Assembly (NCBI RefSeq): GCF_011806425.1
Contig: NZ_JAATOV010000005.1
Coordinates: 186,001 to 250,000, forward strand
Origin: Thalassospira lucentensis
GTDB lineage: Bacteria; Pseudomonadota; Alphaproteobacteria; Rhodospirillales; Thalassospiraceae
Direction: 5' to 3'
Length of the DNA: 64,000 bases
The translations under genes were made by a program, and so were the position numbers. The notes beneath the pieces were generated by a model. That model did not search any database and was not told the origin of the DNA. It was given only the letters and a program-made list of their open reading frames with translations. Positions 47,306-55,099 of this stretch are shown in pieces. Position 1 is the stretch's first letter. The number at the start of each line of letters is the position of its first letter.

Positions 47306-48175
47306 ATGAATTGGAATGATCTTAGATACTTCCTTGTTCTGGCGAATGAGGGCAGCCTTTCGGGTGCGGCCCGGCGCCTGCGCAAGGAACACACCACCGT
47401 CGCGCGCAGAATAGAAGCCCTAGAAGAAGATGTTGGAACCAAGCTTTTTGACCGGTTGCCGCGCGGCTGGCAGCTTACAACTGCGGGCAAACACCTTGTG
47501 CCTGTGGCCGAGCGGGTCGAGGAAGAAGCGCTTAGCTTTGAACGTCAGGCCAAGGGTGACGAGGCTGCCCACGGGGTTGTGCGCATTTCCGTGCCCCCGG
47601 TGGCGGGGCGGGTTTTGTTTGCGCCGCGTTTGGCGCGGTTGTTGCGTGCGCATAAGGGACTCGAATTTGAAATTGTCGGTGCGGCCAATGTGGTGAACTT
47701 GGCACGGCGCGAAGCCGATATTGCCGTGCGTTTGATTACGCCCCGCGAACCGGGCCTGATTGCGCGCAAGCTGGTTGATCTTGGGGTCGGTTTGTATGGG
47801 GCGGTGGGCTATCGCGATCGGGTGCCGGAAATGGATTGGGAATTTTGCGGCTATGAAGACACCACGTATGGTGCATCGAAAAAGGAATGGGTGCGCAACG
47901 TTTTGGGCCGCGAATTACCCTGTCGTTTCCGCGCAGATGAAACCGACACCGTACGACAATTCATTGCTGCTGGGCATGGGGTCGGGGTTTTGCCACGTTA
48001 TCTTGGCGATAACGATGATGAACTTGAACTGATCCATGCCGATGTCGAAGGGCAAAGCCGTGAAGCCGCATGGATGGTCGTACATCCCGACATGCGTCGA
48101 TCCCCCGGCGTGCGTTTGGTGATGGATGCCTTGGTTAAGGCCGCGAACAATATTGCCGAAGAATTTCAGGTCTGA
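47306..48175 (+). CDS. LysR-family regulator, copy 1
   Basis: 289 residues. The N-terminal winged HTH has GSLSGAARRLRKEHTTVARRIEALE. An effector-binding domain of the periplasmic-binding type follows from about residue 90. It is closely related to the second LysR at 48800-49669, and both sit divergent to a DUF1127 gene. The ligand is unknown. Confidence 0.9.
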   Translation: MNWNDLRYFLVLANEGSLSGAARRLRKEHTTVARRIEALEEDVGTKLFDRLPRGWQLTTAGKHLVPVAERVEEEALSFERQAKGDEAAHGVVRISVPPVAGRVLFAPRLARLLRAHKGLEFEIVGAANVVNLARREADIAVRLITPREPGLIARKLVDLGVGLYGAVGYRDRVPEMDWEFCGYEDTTYGASKKEWVRNVLGRELPCRFRADETDTVRQFIAAGHGVGVLPRYLGDNDDELELIHADVEGQSREAAWMVVHPDMRRSPGVRLVMDALVKAANNIAEEFQV

Positions 48176-48198
48176 TGACCGATTGCCAATCATCTTGG

Positions 48199-48236
48199 AA
48201 AAAAGGCCCGCCCTTATTGTAAAGGCGGGCCTTTTT
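48199..48236 (+). terminator. Terminator after LysR copy 1
   Basis: Stem GGCCCGCC paired with GGCGGGCC (arms within 48199-48236), flanked by A and T runs. Confidence 0.85.
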
Positions 48237-48290
48237 CATGCCGTGAGGGCGGCATTGCCGGTGATGTTGTGAAACAACAGCATCAGGCGC

Positions 48291-48328
48291 GCGCCCTTTT
48301 CACAATACCCCTACCGTGAAAAGGGCGC
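48291..48328. repeat. 13-bp perfect inverted repeat without a T run
   Basis: GCGCCCTTTTCAC (48291-48303) and GTGAAAAGGGCGC (48316-48328) enclose 12 nt. It lies between LysR copy 1 and DUF1127 copy 2. Neither strand continues with T, so it is not a standard terminator. A smaller dyad, TGTTG-TGAAA-CAACA, is adjacent at about 48265-48279. Confidence 0.55.
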
Positions 48329-48383
48329 TGATCAAAGCGTGTCGATTGCCATTGGTTTCGGACCGCTGGCCGCTTTGAATAGG

Positions 48384-48674
48384 TTAAAACCTAGTGAAGG
48401 TGTGATCTTTGGGGCGGTAGTCATTGCCGCGCCGCGTGAGACCAATATCCCGAAGTTGATCGTCATTAAGGCGGTGCAGGGCACGGCGGCTTTGATGACG
48501 CTTGTAAGCCTGGATCATCGCGGTGGTCATTGATGTGAGCAACACGGAGATGATCGCGCGAACATCCTTGAAAACCGTGGTGGCGCAAGGGGAGGCAAGA
48601 TCGCTTGTGAGATCGGTTGTGTTGACCTTAACACGCGGTGATAACGGGCATTCTCTTTGGGATAAGACAGCCAT
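48384..48674 (-). CDS. DUF1127 protein, copy 2
   Basis: 96 residues with the family motif HRLNDDQLRDIGLTRRG near the C-terminus, preceded by a helix with hydrophobic and basic faces. The N-terminal 40 residues are unlike copy 1. AAGGAG precedes the ATG. Divergent from LysR copy 2. Confidence 0.82.
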   Translation of the reverse strand: MAVLSQRECPLSPRVKVNTTDLTSDLASPCATTVFKDVRAIISVLLTSMTTAMIQAYKRHQSRRALHRLNDDQLRDIGLTRRGNDYRPKDHTFTRF

Positions 48675-48775
48675 CTTTCGGCTCCTTCAACGGCTGGGCT
48701 GTTTGGATGGGCGCAGATTGCCATGCGCATAAATGTGATGTAATTCAGATAAAATGCGCTATTGTTGTGCAAAAT

Positions 48776-48791
48776 TGCGCAGCTTTTGGAT
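48776..48791. promoter_or_regulatory. TGTGCAAAA element between DUF1127 and LysR copy 2
   Basis: TGTGCAAAATTGCGCA at 48776-48791, 9 bp before the LysR start. It shares its first nine bases with the element before LysR copy 1. A further GCGC-containing half-site lies near 48725. Confidence 0.4.
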
Positions 48792-48799
48792 CGGCCGAT

Positions 48800-49669
48800 A
48801 TGAACTGGAATGACCTTAGATTTTTTGTTGCCGTTGCCGAGGAAGGTACATTGTCGGGTGCCGCCCGCCGGTTGGGGAAAGACCACACAACCGTTGCGCG
48901 GCGCATCGAAGCACTTGAGGGGGTGCTGGGCGCGCATTTGTTTGATCGGTTGGCAACCGGTTGGAAATTAACCGAAGCAGGTGAAAACCTGGTGCCGATG
49001 GCAGAACGGATCGAAGAGGACGTTTTGGCGTTTGAGCGTCAGGCACGCGGGGACGAAACCGCACATGGGGTCGTTAAGATTGCCGTCCCGCCAAGTGCAG
49101 GGCGATTGTTGTTTGCCCCGCGTTTGGCAGAGTTGCTGCGCGATCAAAAGAACCTTGAATATGAAATATTGGCATCAAGCGTTGTTGCCAATCTATCCCG
49201 GCGCGAGGCGGATGTTGCGGTGCGCATGGTGCATCCCGATCAAAGCGGGCTGATTGTGCGAAAGCTGGCCGAGTTGAGTTATGCGGTCTATGCCGCAAAG
49301 GGCTATACCCAGCGCGTCCCAAAGGAAAACTGGGAATTCTGTGCGGATGGCCGCAATACGTTTGGCAATCATCAGCGCGGATGGGTTTGGGATACCCTTA
49401 ATCAGGAACTTCCAGTGCGGATCCGGGCCGATGATACCCAGACAGTACAGGCCTTTGTCGCCGCGGGTCACGGACTTGGTTTATTGCCGCGCTATATGGC
49501 AGATGAAGACGACCGACTGGAAATGGTCGTCGATGACAATCTGGCAAAGGTCAGTAAACCCGTGTGGCTGGTGGTGCATCCTGATATGCGGCGGTCGCGC
49601 GGTGTGCGCATGGTGATGGATGCCTTGGTCAAGGCAACAGATAGCATCCCCGCCGCCTACAAAACGTGA
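48800..49669 (+). CDS. LysR-family regulator, copy 2
   Basis: 289 residues, exactly as long as copy 1. The two align over their whole length with many identical blocks (LSGAARRL, HTTVARRIEALE, HGVVKIAVPP against HGVVRISVPP, VVHPDMRRS). The start at 48800 matches the start of copy 1 residue for residue, MNWNDLR. Convergent with the NicO gene, with the stops next to each other. Confidence 0.9.
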   Translation: MNWNDLRFFVAVAEEGTLSGAARRLGKDHTTVARRIEALEGVLGAHLFDRLATGWKLTEAGENLVPMAERIEEDVLAFERQARGDETAHGVVKIAVPPSAGRLLFAPRLAELLRDQKNLEYEILASSVVANLSRREADVAVRMVHPDQSGLIVRKLAELSYAVYAAKGYTQRVPKENWEFCADGRNTFGNHQRGWVWDTLNQELPVRIRADDTQTVQAFVAAGHGLGLLPRYMADEDDRLEMVVDDNLAKVSKPVWLVVHPDMRRSRGVRMVMDALVKATDSIPAAYKT

Positions 49670-50818
49670 TTATAACCAGCCCAACTGCCGCGCAGATGCC
49701 AGCAAAAGGACGATCCCAAACAGCGTGATCGTGCCAGCCCCGGCAAAGCCGACAGTTCGACGCAGCAAACCGGATGTGGTGTCTGACAGGTTAAAGATGT
49801 GCTGGGTGCCGGTGCGAACGCCAATGGCGGCCAGTCCGATCAGGCTGACGGTGATCGCAACCCCGACAGCCATGGCAAAGGCCGCCCCGATGCCGATCAA
49901 AAACATGCCATTGGCCAAGGTAAATAGCAGCACAAGGATCGACCCGGTGCAGGGGCGTAATCCTGCAACAATCCCGGTTGAAATCATTTGCCAGTTGGAT
50001 TGAACGGCTGGGGTGTGGTCGTGGTGATGATCGTGATGATCGTGATGATCGTGATGATCGTGGTCATGATGGTGATGTGCGTGATCGTGACCATGTTCAT
50101 GCTCATGATGATGACCACTTGGTCCGTGATGGTCGCAGCAATCATCGCGGCCCTGCAAAATGCGAAGGGCCATCAAGGCGCCAAGCCCGGCAATGAGGGC
50201 GTATGAAACGGCTTCCATGATTAGGCCGTTCTGGGTGACGGCTGCGGGGCCAAGATTAAGGATCAGTGTCAGCCCGCCGACCAAGATGATGGCAGAGACC
50301 GCCTGAACGACGGCAATCAGGCTGCCCATGGCGACACCTTGTTTCCAGCCGGCATCGCGTGACAGGAAATAGGTGGTGGTGATCATTTTACCATGACCGG
50401 GACCCGCGGCATGAAAGACGCCATATAGAAACGACAGGCCGATAATTACAAATCCGGGCCATAGGCTTTCGCCATTTTTGGCGTCGCGCAGGGTTGCGGT
50501 GATTTCGCGGTTCAGCTTGGTCTGAATGATGATGACTTGGCCGACAATATCGGAAAGCCACACCGGAAGCGTGATCAGGCTGTCGCTGTCATCGGACGAT
50601 ACGGTGGGGGCGGTGGCCTCGGTCGTGTCGCTGTTGCCCCGGCCCAAAAGGTTGGCCGATTGGGCCGACGCCATATTAGTCGACCCGCACCATATCATCA
50701 GGGTTAAGGCCATGAGCATCAGGACCGAGAGAAGACTGGTTTTGGGCTTGTTTCGCGGCGCAGACAAGGTCGGCGCGGATTGGCGCGACCAGATCGAAAT
50801 AGATGCGGTTTTTTTCAT
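49670..50818 (-). CDS. NicO/RcnA-family metal transporter with His-rich loop
   Basis: Up to 382 residues, with six or so membrane helices and the family motif HAAGPGHGK. A cytoplasmic or periplasmic loop has about 30 His/Asp residues, encoded by near-perfect 9-bp repeats. NicO proteins usually export Ni/Co. Here the gene ends a Zur-box operon behind znuA and DUF1007, so zinc handling is more likely. The start is uncertain: the given ATG overlaps DUF1007 by 143 bp, and Met at 50722 would leave 47 bp of overlap but no basic residues before the first helix. Confidence 0.82.
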   Translation of the reverse strand: MKKTASISIWSRQSAPTLSAPRNKPKTSLLSVLMLMALTLMIWCGSTNMASAQSANLLGRGNSDTTEATAPTVSSDDSDSLITLPVWLSDIVGQVIIIQTKLNREITATLRDAKNGESLWPGFVIIGLSFLYGVFHAAGPGHGKMITTTYFLSRDAGWKQGVAMGSLIAVVQAVSAIILVGGLTLILNLGPAAVTQNGLIMEAVSYALIAGLGALMALRILQGRDDCCDHHGPSGHHHEHEHGHDHAHHHHDHDHHDHHDHHDHHHDHTPAVQSNWQMISTGIVAGLRPCTGSILVLLFTLANGMFLIGIGAAFAMAVGVAITVSLIGLAAIGVRTGTQHIFNLSDTTSGLLRRTVGFAGAGTITLFGIVLLLASARQLGWL

Positions 50819-51389
50819 CTTCGCTCATTTCAAAGTGACAGCTGGTGGTTTTATTGCCGCGAAACACGATGGGATCGACTTGGACAAAGGCGACGTCGAT
50901 ATAATATTCCGCGTCATAGACCGATAGGCTGATATTGTCTTTGACCGGATCAAGCGGCTCGTCGAGAACCAGTGTGAAATCATAGGTCACACGGCGGTCA
51001 TCGGTAATGTCGGCCTTGAAATCGCGTGTTTTGGTAAACGGGATCAGGACTTCGTTTTTGCGTAAATGGGCCAACCAGGACACATCGCCAAGGGCGACAA
51101 ACGCATTGTCATGGACGTTGGTGTTTTCATCACCAAAGAACCGCGTATCGTAATTTTTATCAAACTGATCAATCAGCGTCATGCTGAACAGGTCATCAAA
51201 AATCCAATGCATTTTGATGGCGGTCAGCTTGTCCTTTTCAAAGACCATTTCCGCGTTGGCATCGATCCAGATATGCGGGTGGGCCGATGCGCGTGTGCTG
51301 GTCGCAAGCAAACTGCCCGCGACCAGCACAGCAAAAACGATGGTCTGAAAAATGTTACTTGCCGGACCCGAGGCAGTCGGCCAAGGCAT
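50676..51389 (-). CDS. DUF1007 periplasmic metal-associated protein
   Basis: About 237 residues with a signal peptide and a mature end starting HPHIWIDANAEMVFE, whose His residues look like an N-terminal metal site. DUF1007 proteins almost always pair with NicO transporters, as here. The start is 51389 or 51395; both overlap the end of znuA. Longer frames run through znuA and are not credible. Confidence 0.8.
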   Translation of the reverse strand: MPWPTASGPASNIFQTIVFAVLVAGSLLATSTRASAHPHIWIDANAEMVFEKDKLTAIKMHWIFDDLFSMTLIDQFDKNYDTRFFGDENTNVHDNAFVALGDVSWLAHLRKNEVLIPFTKTRDFKADITDDRRVTYDFTLVLDEPLDPVKDNISLSVYDAEYYIDVAFVQVDPIVFRGNKTTSCHFEMSEDEKNRIYFDLVAPIRADLVCAAKQAQNQSSLGPDAHGLNPDDMVRVD

Positions 51390-52485
51390 CGACATTTTGC
51401 TTAATGATCGCTTGATAGGCGTCTGGACCTTTGGCGATGTTTGCGCCCAGCGGATCAAGGGTGCCGATATGCGCGCCGGTATCTGCGACAATTGCTTTAA
51501 CAATCGCCGGGCGGAATTGCGGCTCGGCGAAGACACAGACGGCACCTGTATCGCGAATTTTGTCTTCGATTTCATGAAGGCGTTTGGCTCCAGGCTTCTG
51601 TTCTGGCGATACCGTAACTGAGCCAACCCCGTTCAGACCAAAGCCAGCTTCCAGATACTGATACGCATCATGGAAGACCACATAGGGCTTATCTTGGACC
51701 GGGGCAAGCTGATCGCCGAGATCATTGCGAAGCGTGGTAAGGCTGGCAAGCAGCTTTTTTTCGTTCTCACGATATTTTTCCGCGTGTGCTGGATCGATTT
51801 CGATCAGCTCATTGGCGATGGCACTGGTGATGACGGCACCATTGGCCGGGTCCAGCCAGATGTGCGGATCAACGCCGCCATGTTCATGATGGTGTTCGTG
51901 ATCGTGGTCATGGTCATGATCGTGATGTTCTTCACCATCATGGTCGTGATCATCGTGATCGGCGTGTTCGTCATGATCTTCGTGTTGATGGGCATCGGAA
52001 TGCTCGTGATCATGATCGTGGTCGTGGTCATGCTCATCGTGATCATGGTCGTCATCATCATGGTCATCGCCATGGTCGTGGCCGCCGTGATCGTGGCTGT
52101 GGGCTTCCCAGCTGCCGCCTTCGCGCATCTCGCGCAGGGCAAGGCCATCGGCATCAATCAGTTCAAGCTTGTGGCTGTTGCCCGATAGGGTTTCGAGCGG
52201 CTTTTCGAGGAAGCCTTCGAGGTTATGTGAGACATAAATCACCAAATCGGCATTTTGCAATGCGCGTGCTTCGCTGGGGCGGAGCGAATAAGCATGCGGA
52301 GAGGCCGCGCCATCAATCAGCAAGGTCGGTTCGCCAACACCATCCATCAGCGCGCTGGTCAGGCCATAGATCGGCTTGATGGAGGTGACAACGGCGGGGG
52401 CATCGGCAGCCTGTGCCATAGCAGGCACGGTCAGCAAAGACGAAGCCATAAGAAGACGGCGAAGCGCAGAGGGGAGTTTTTGCAT
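51355..52485 (-). CDS. znuA: Zinc ABC transporter binding protein with a very large His loop
   Basis: 376 residues, about 60 more than typical ZnuA. Signal peptide ending AQA. Zinc ligands are the His in SPHAYSLRPSEA, the His in GGVDPHIWLDP and a later His in VFHDAYQYL. The loop between the first two sites (about residues 125-215) is mostly His and Asp. It would collect Zn in the periplasm. znuB and znuC are not in the window. It is the first gene of a Zur-box operon. Confidence 0.92.
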   Translation of the reverse strand: MQKLPSALRRLLMASSLLTVPAMAQAADAPAVVTSIKPIYGLTSALMDGVGEPTLLIDGAASPHAYSLRPSEARALQNADLVIYVSHNLEGFLEKPLETLSGNSHKLELIDADGLALREMREGGSWEAHSHDHGGHDHGDDHDDDDHDHDEHDHDHDHDHEHSDAHQHEDHDEHADHDDHDHDGEEHHDHDHDHDHEHHHEHGGVDPHIWLDPANGAVITSAIANELIEIDPAHAEKYRENEKKLLASLTTLRNDLGDQLAPVQDKPYVVFHDAYQYLEAGFGLNGVGSVTVSPEQKPGAKRLHEIEDKIRDTGAVCVFAEPQFRPAIVKAIVADTGAHIGTLDPLGANIAKGPDAYQAIIKQNVDALADCLGSGK

Positions 52486-52529
52486 TATTCGATCCGTTTG
52501 GTGATGAGCATATAAGACATGATACGTGT

Positions 52530-52548
52530 TATGTTATATCGTAACATA
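52530..52548. promoter_or_regulatory. Zur box upstream of znuA
   Basis: TATGTTATATCGTAACATA has perfect 7-bp arms and matches the known alphaproteobacterial Zur pattern (TGTTATA, then TATAACA). It lies 45 bp before the znuA start. Confidence 0.75.
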
Positions 52549-52818
52549 CGGTCAAGGGGAAAATGCGCGGCGGGGGAAATAGAGCGCGCGGCGCGATTGG
52601 CGGGGTCTCTGCCTGTTGATTGGGGGAGCCCGCGTAAACGGATCGCTTACGCCCCAATGTCGGCAGGGCTGAAACCGTTTGGTTCGAAATGGCAGCGGTT
52701 TGCGTGATTATTCGTAAGAATATGTGCGCCGTCCCCCTTATCTTTTTCCAAGGCGACACAATCTGACAGTCAGACGTGTTTCTGCGTCTTTGAGTGCGGT
52801 TGAGCTTTGGATGACAGA

Positions 52819-53682
52819 ATGCGCCTTTTTCTTGGGTTTATTGTTGCTGCGGTGGTTGTGCTGAATGCTGGCGGTTTGCGTGGATTACATGCTGAAACAT
52901 TTCGCATGGCGTTGCCGACGGGCACGCAAGACCTTTACAAATATCAAGTTGGCGCCTTGCAGCTTGCGCTTGACCACGCCCCGGGGGATCACCGGTTAGA
53001 GGTGGCGTATATCGACCTTCTGACCCAAGGGCGCCTGATGGATATGCTGCGGCAGGGCGAAATTAACATCACGCTTTCGGGGTATAATCGATCTTGGGAG
53101 CAGGAGTTTCTACAAGTCGACTTTCCGTTGACGCGCGGGCTTCAGGGGTATCGGTTGTTGATCATTCCGCCCGGTTTGCAGTCAAAGCTTTCCGATATCC
53201 AAAACCTTGAGGATATCAAATCCTATTGCATCGGGTCCGGGGCCAATTGGCAAGAAACGCCGATCTTAAAGCAGGCCGGATTATGTGTCGAAGAGGCGCC
53301 GCAAAATGCCTTGTTCAATATGTTGGAAAAACGCCGATTTGATATGATGCATTTGGCCGTGCATGAGGCGCTTTTGAGTGAAAAGACACCGATGATCGCG
53401 GGGCGGGATCTTGTGCTCGAGCAGGAACTTATGCTGCGCTACAAATATGATTTGTTTTATTATGTTCGTCAGCCCGACCAGACGCGCCATGACATTGTCG
53501 AGAAGGGATTTCAAACCGCATTCGATAACGGTGCTTTCATGGAATACTTCCGATCCAGTCCCGAAATGTCGGCCGCAATGGCCCATATTCGATCATCGAA
53601 CCGGCGCATCATCGATATTGAAAATGTCGACCTAAGTCAGCGCACGCGCAAAAACGCCGACATGTTTTGGTTTGGTGATTGA
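52819..53682 (+). CDS. Periplasmic-binding-like protein, paralogue A
   Basis: 287 residues with a signal peptide (hydrophobic core 5-18, cut near LHA). It is predicted to be a type 2 periplasmic-binding fold, although divergent from the usual SBP_bac_3. Two Cys in CIGSGANWQETPILKQAGLC frame a conserved block also seen in paralogue B. No transporter genes are near, so a sensing role or an orphan binding function is possible. The start at 52819 was preferred over a TTG at 52807. Confidence 0.7.
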   Translation: MRLFLGFIVAAVVVLNAGGLRGLHAETFRMALPTGTQDLYKYQVGALQLALDHAPGDHRLEVAYIDLLTQGRLMDMLRQGEINITLSGYNRSWEQEFLQVDFPLTRGLQGYRLLIIPPGLQSKLSDIQNLEDIKSYCIGSGANWQETPILKQAGLCVEEAPQNALFNMLEKRRFDMMHLAVHEALLSEKTPMIAGRDLVLEQELMLRYKYDLFYYVRQPDQTRHDIVEKGFQTAFDNGAFMEYFRSSPEMSAAMAHIRSSNRRIIDIENVDLSQRTRKNADMFWFGD

Positions 53683-53776
53683 TCTAATTAAGGTCAGGTT
53701 TTTAATCTAAATAGATAAATTCCGTACCCGAAATGAAAAATCAACAAATGTGGTTTTCGTCATTTCGCCCGCGTTA

Positions 53777-54823
53777 TCAATGAGATGGCGGGATGGTGCG
53801 GATTGGCGTTTTCATGGCGACAGATGCGTCCCATCCTGCGGTGTCTTTGGATTCTTCCCCGGCCGGCGGGCGATTAAACCCTTCTTCTGGTGGGCAGTTG
53901 CTTTGGCCTTCTGGGCACGAAGACCGTGGGGCTTGTGGTTCTTCTTCGACCCGGTTTTGCCAATAGCGAGCGTCGATATTTTGGGTGACGTCATCAAGGA
54001 TCGGGTTGTTGATTGTAAATTCCTTGGACAGGTTTTCCATCGCGGCAAGCGCGCGCGCCATGCTGGGATCGCTTTTAAAATTCTTCATGAAATCGCCCGA
54101 CGCATAGGCCCGTTCCAACCCCTTGGTCAGCACGTTGTGAAGGGCGGTGTTGTCTTTGTTGACATACAGAAATGTATCGTAGCGATACACAAGGCTTATG
54201 TCGGGCACCAAGACCAGATTGGGGTCGAGTTCCTTATAGGTTGGCATTTCCCGATAAGCTTCGTGAATGGCGCGGGTCAAAAGCGGAAAGCGCTTGTTGC
54301 TTAGCATTGACCAAAGCTGATTACGGGGGGCGCGATCAACACAAAAGCCGTTCTGTTCCATGATGTCGGCATCGGGCCAGTCAGATGCCGATCCGATGCA
54401 GAACCTTTTTAAATCTTCCACGGTTTTGACATGGCGAAGGGCGGCAAGGTTCTCGCGGTGGGTGACAAAAACCCGATGGCCCAGCATGCCGCGCGATATG
54501 GGAATATCGACCTTTAGAAGTTGATCATTGCGTTCTGGGCTATAGCCGCCAAAGATCAAATCGGACTCCCCCGCTTTGACCATTTCAAACAGGCGCGCGC
54601 CCGTCAGCCCATCCATTTCAACGATCTTGAGCGAAATGTCCTTGCCGCTGTGCGCCAGCGCGAGCTTTATGACGCTAAATTCATAGGAAAATTGTTCGGC
54701 CAAACCGGTCGGAAATACGACCTTAAGTGTTTTGGCCGCGGCCCCCTGGCCAACAAGTTGGCCCATAAGCACCATCCAGCCCGCCAGTATCGCAATGATT
54801 GTCGGGCGAAAGTAATGTCGCAT
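53777..54823 (-). CDS. Periplasmic-binding-like protein, paralogue B
   Basis: 348 residues with a signal peptide (cut near GAAA). It shares with paralogue A the opening VVFPTG/ALPTG, the SGY/GGYSPE block and CIGSASDWPDADIMEQNGFC. It has an extra C-terminal tail of about 60 residues, rich in Pro, Glu and Gly, which may be unstructured. The two genes converge. The start at 54823 has AGGAGC upstream. Confidence 0.7.
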   Translation of the reverse strand: MRHYFRPTIIAILAGWMVLMGQLVGQGAAAKTLKVVFPTGLAEQFSYEFSVIKLALAHSGKDISLKIVEMDGLTGARLFEMVKAGESDLIFGGYSPERNDQLLKVDIPISRGMLGHRVFVTHRENLAALRHVKTVEDLKRFCIGSASDWPDADIMEQNGFCVDRAPRNQLWSMLSNKRFPLLTRAIHEAYREMPTYKELDPNLVLVPDISLVYRYDTFLYVNKDNTALHNVLTKGLERAYASGDFMKNFKSDPSMARALAAMENLSKEFTINNPILDDVTQNIDARYWQNRVEEEPQAPRSSCPEGQSNCPPEEGFNRPPAGEESKDTAGWDASVAMKTPIRTIPPSH

Positions 54824-55099
54824 AACAGCTCCTGAACGAACGCACCCCACGCGTAAGTTATAGGTGGCGTTGCACGCGCAGGAGTTAAAGGTGTCAGCAT
54901 GTGTTTTTGCAATCAAAGCGATGTCGCTGACCTGTCATCAGGCCAAATGGTTGTTTTGATTGCGGTCAGGGGCGACAATTAGGGGCTTTTTTCGCGCCGC
55001 GGATACGCAGCGACGCCACTCATTTTGCCGTTCAGCGGCCATCTGTGGTGAATTCGCAGCCTAAACGAAAAATATACAGATGTTGTTTTTCGTTTAGGT

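Noticed and set aside
50015..50070. Short tandem repeats that could suggest a CRISPR or satellite
   Set aside because: They are 9-bp units encoding the His/Asp loop of the NicO protein, in frame, with no spacers.
51880..52090. Low-complexity ATGGTC/GATCGTG-rich stretch
   Set aside because: This is the His-rich loop of ZnuA read on the opposite strand, not a regulatory repeat.
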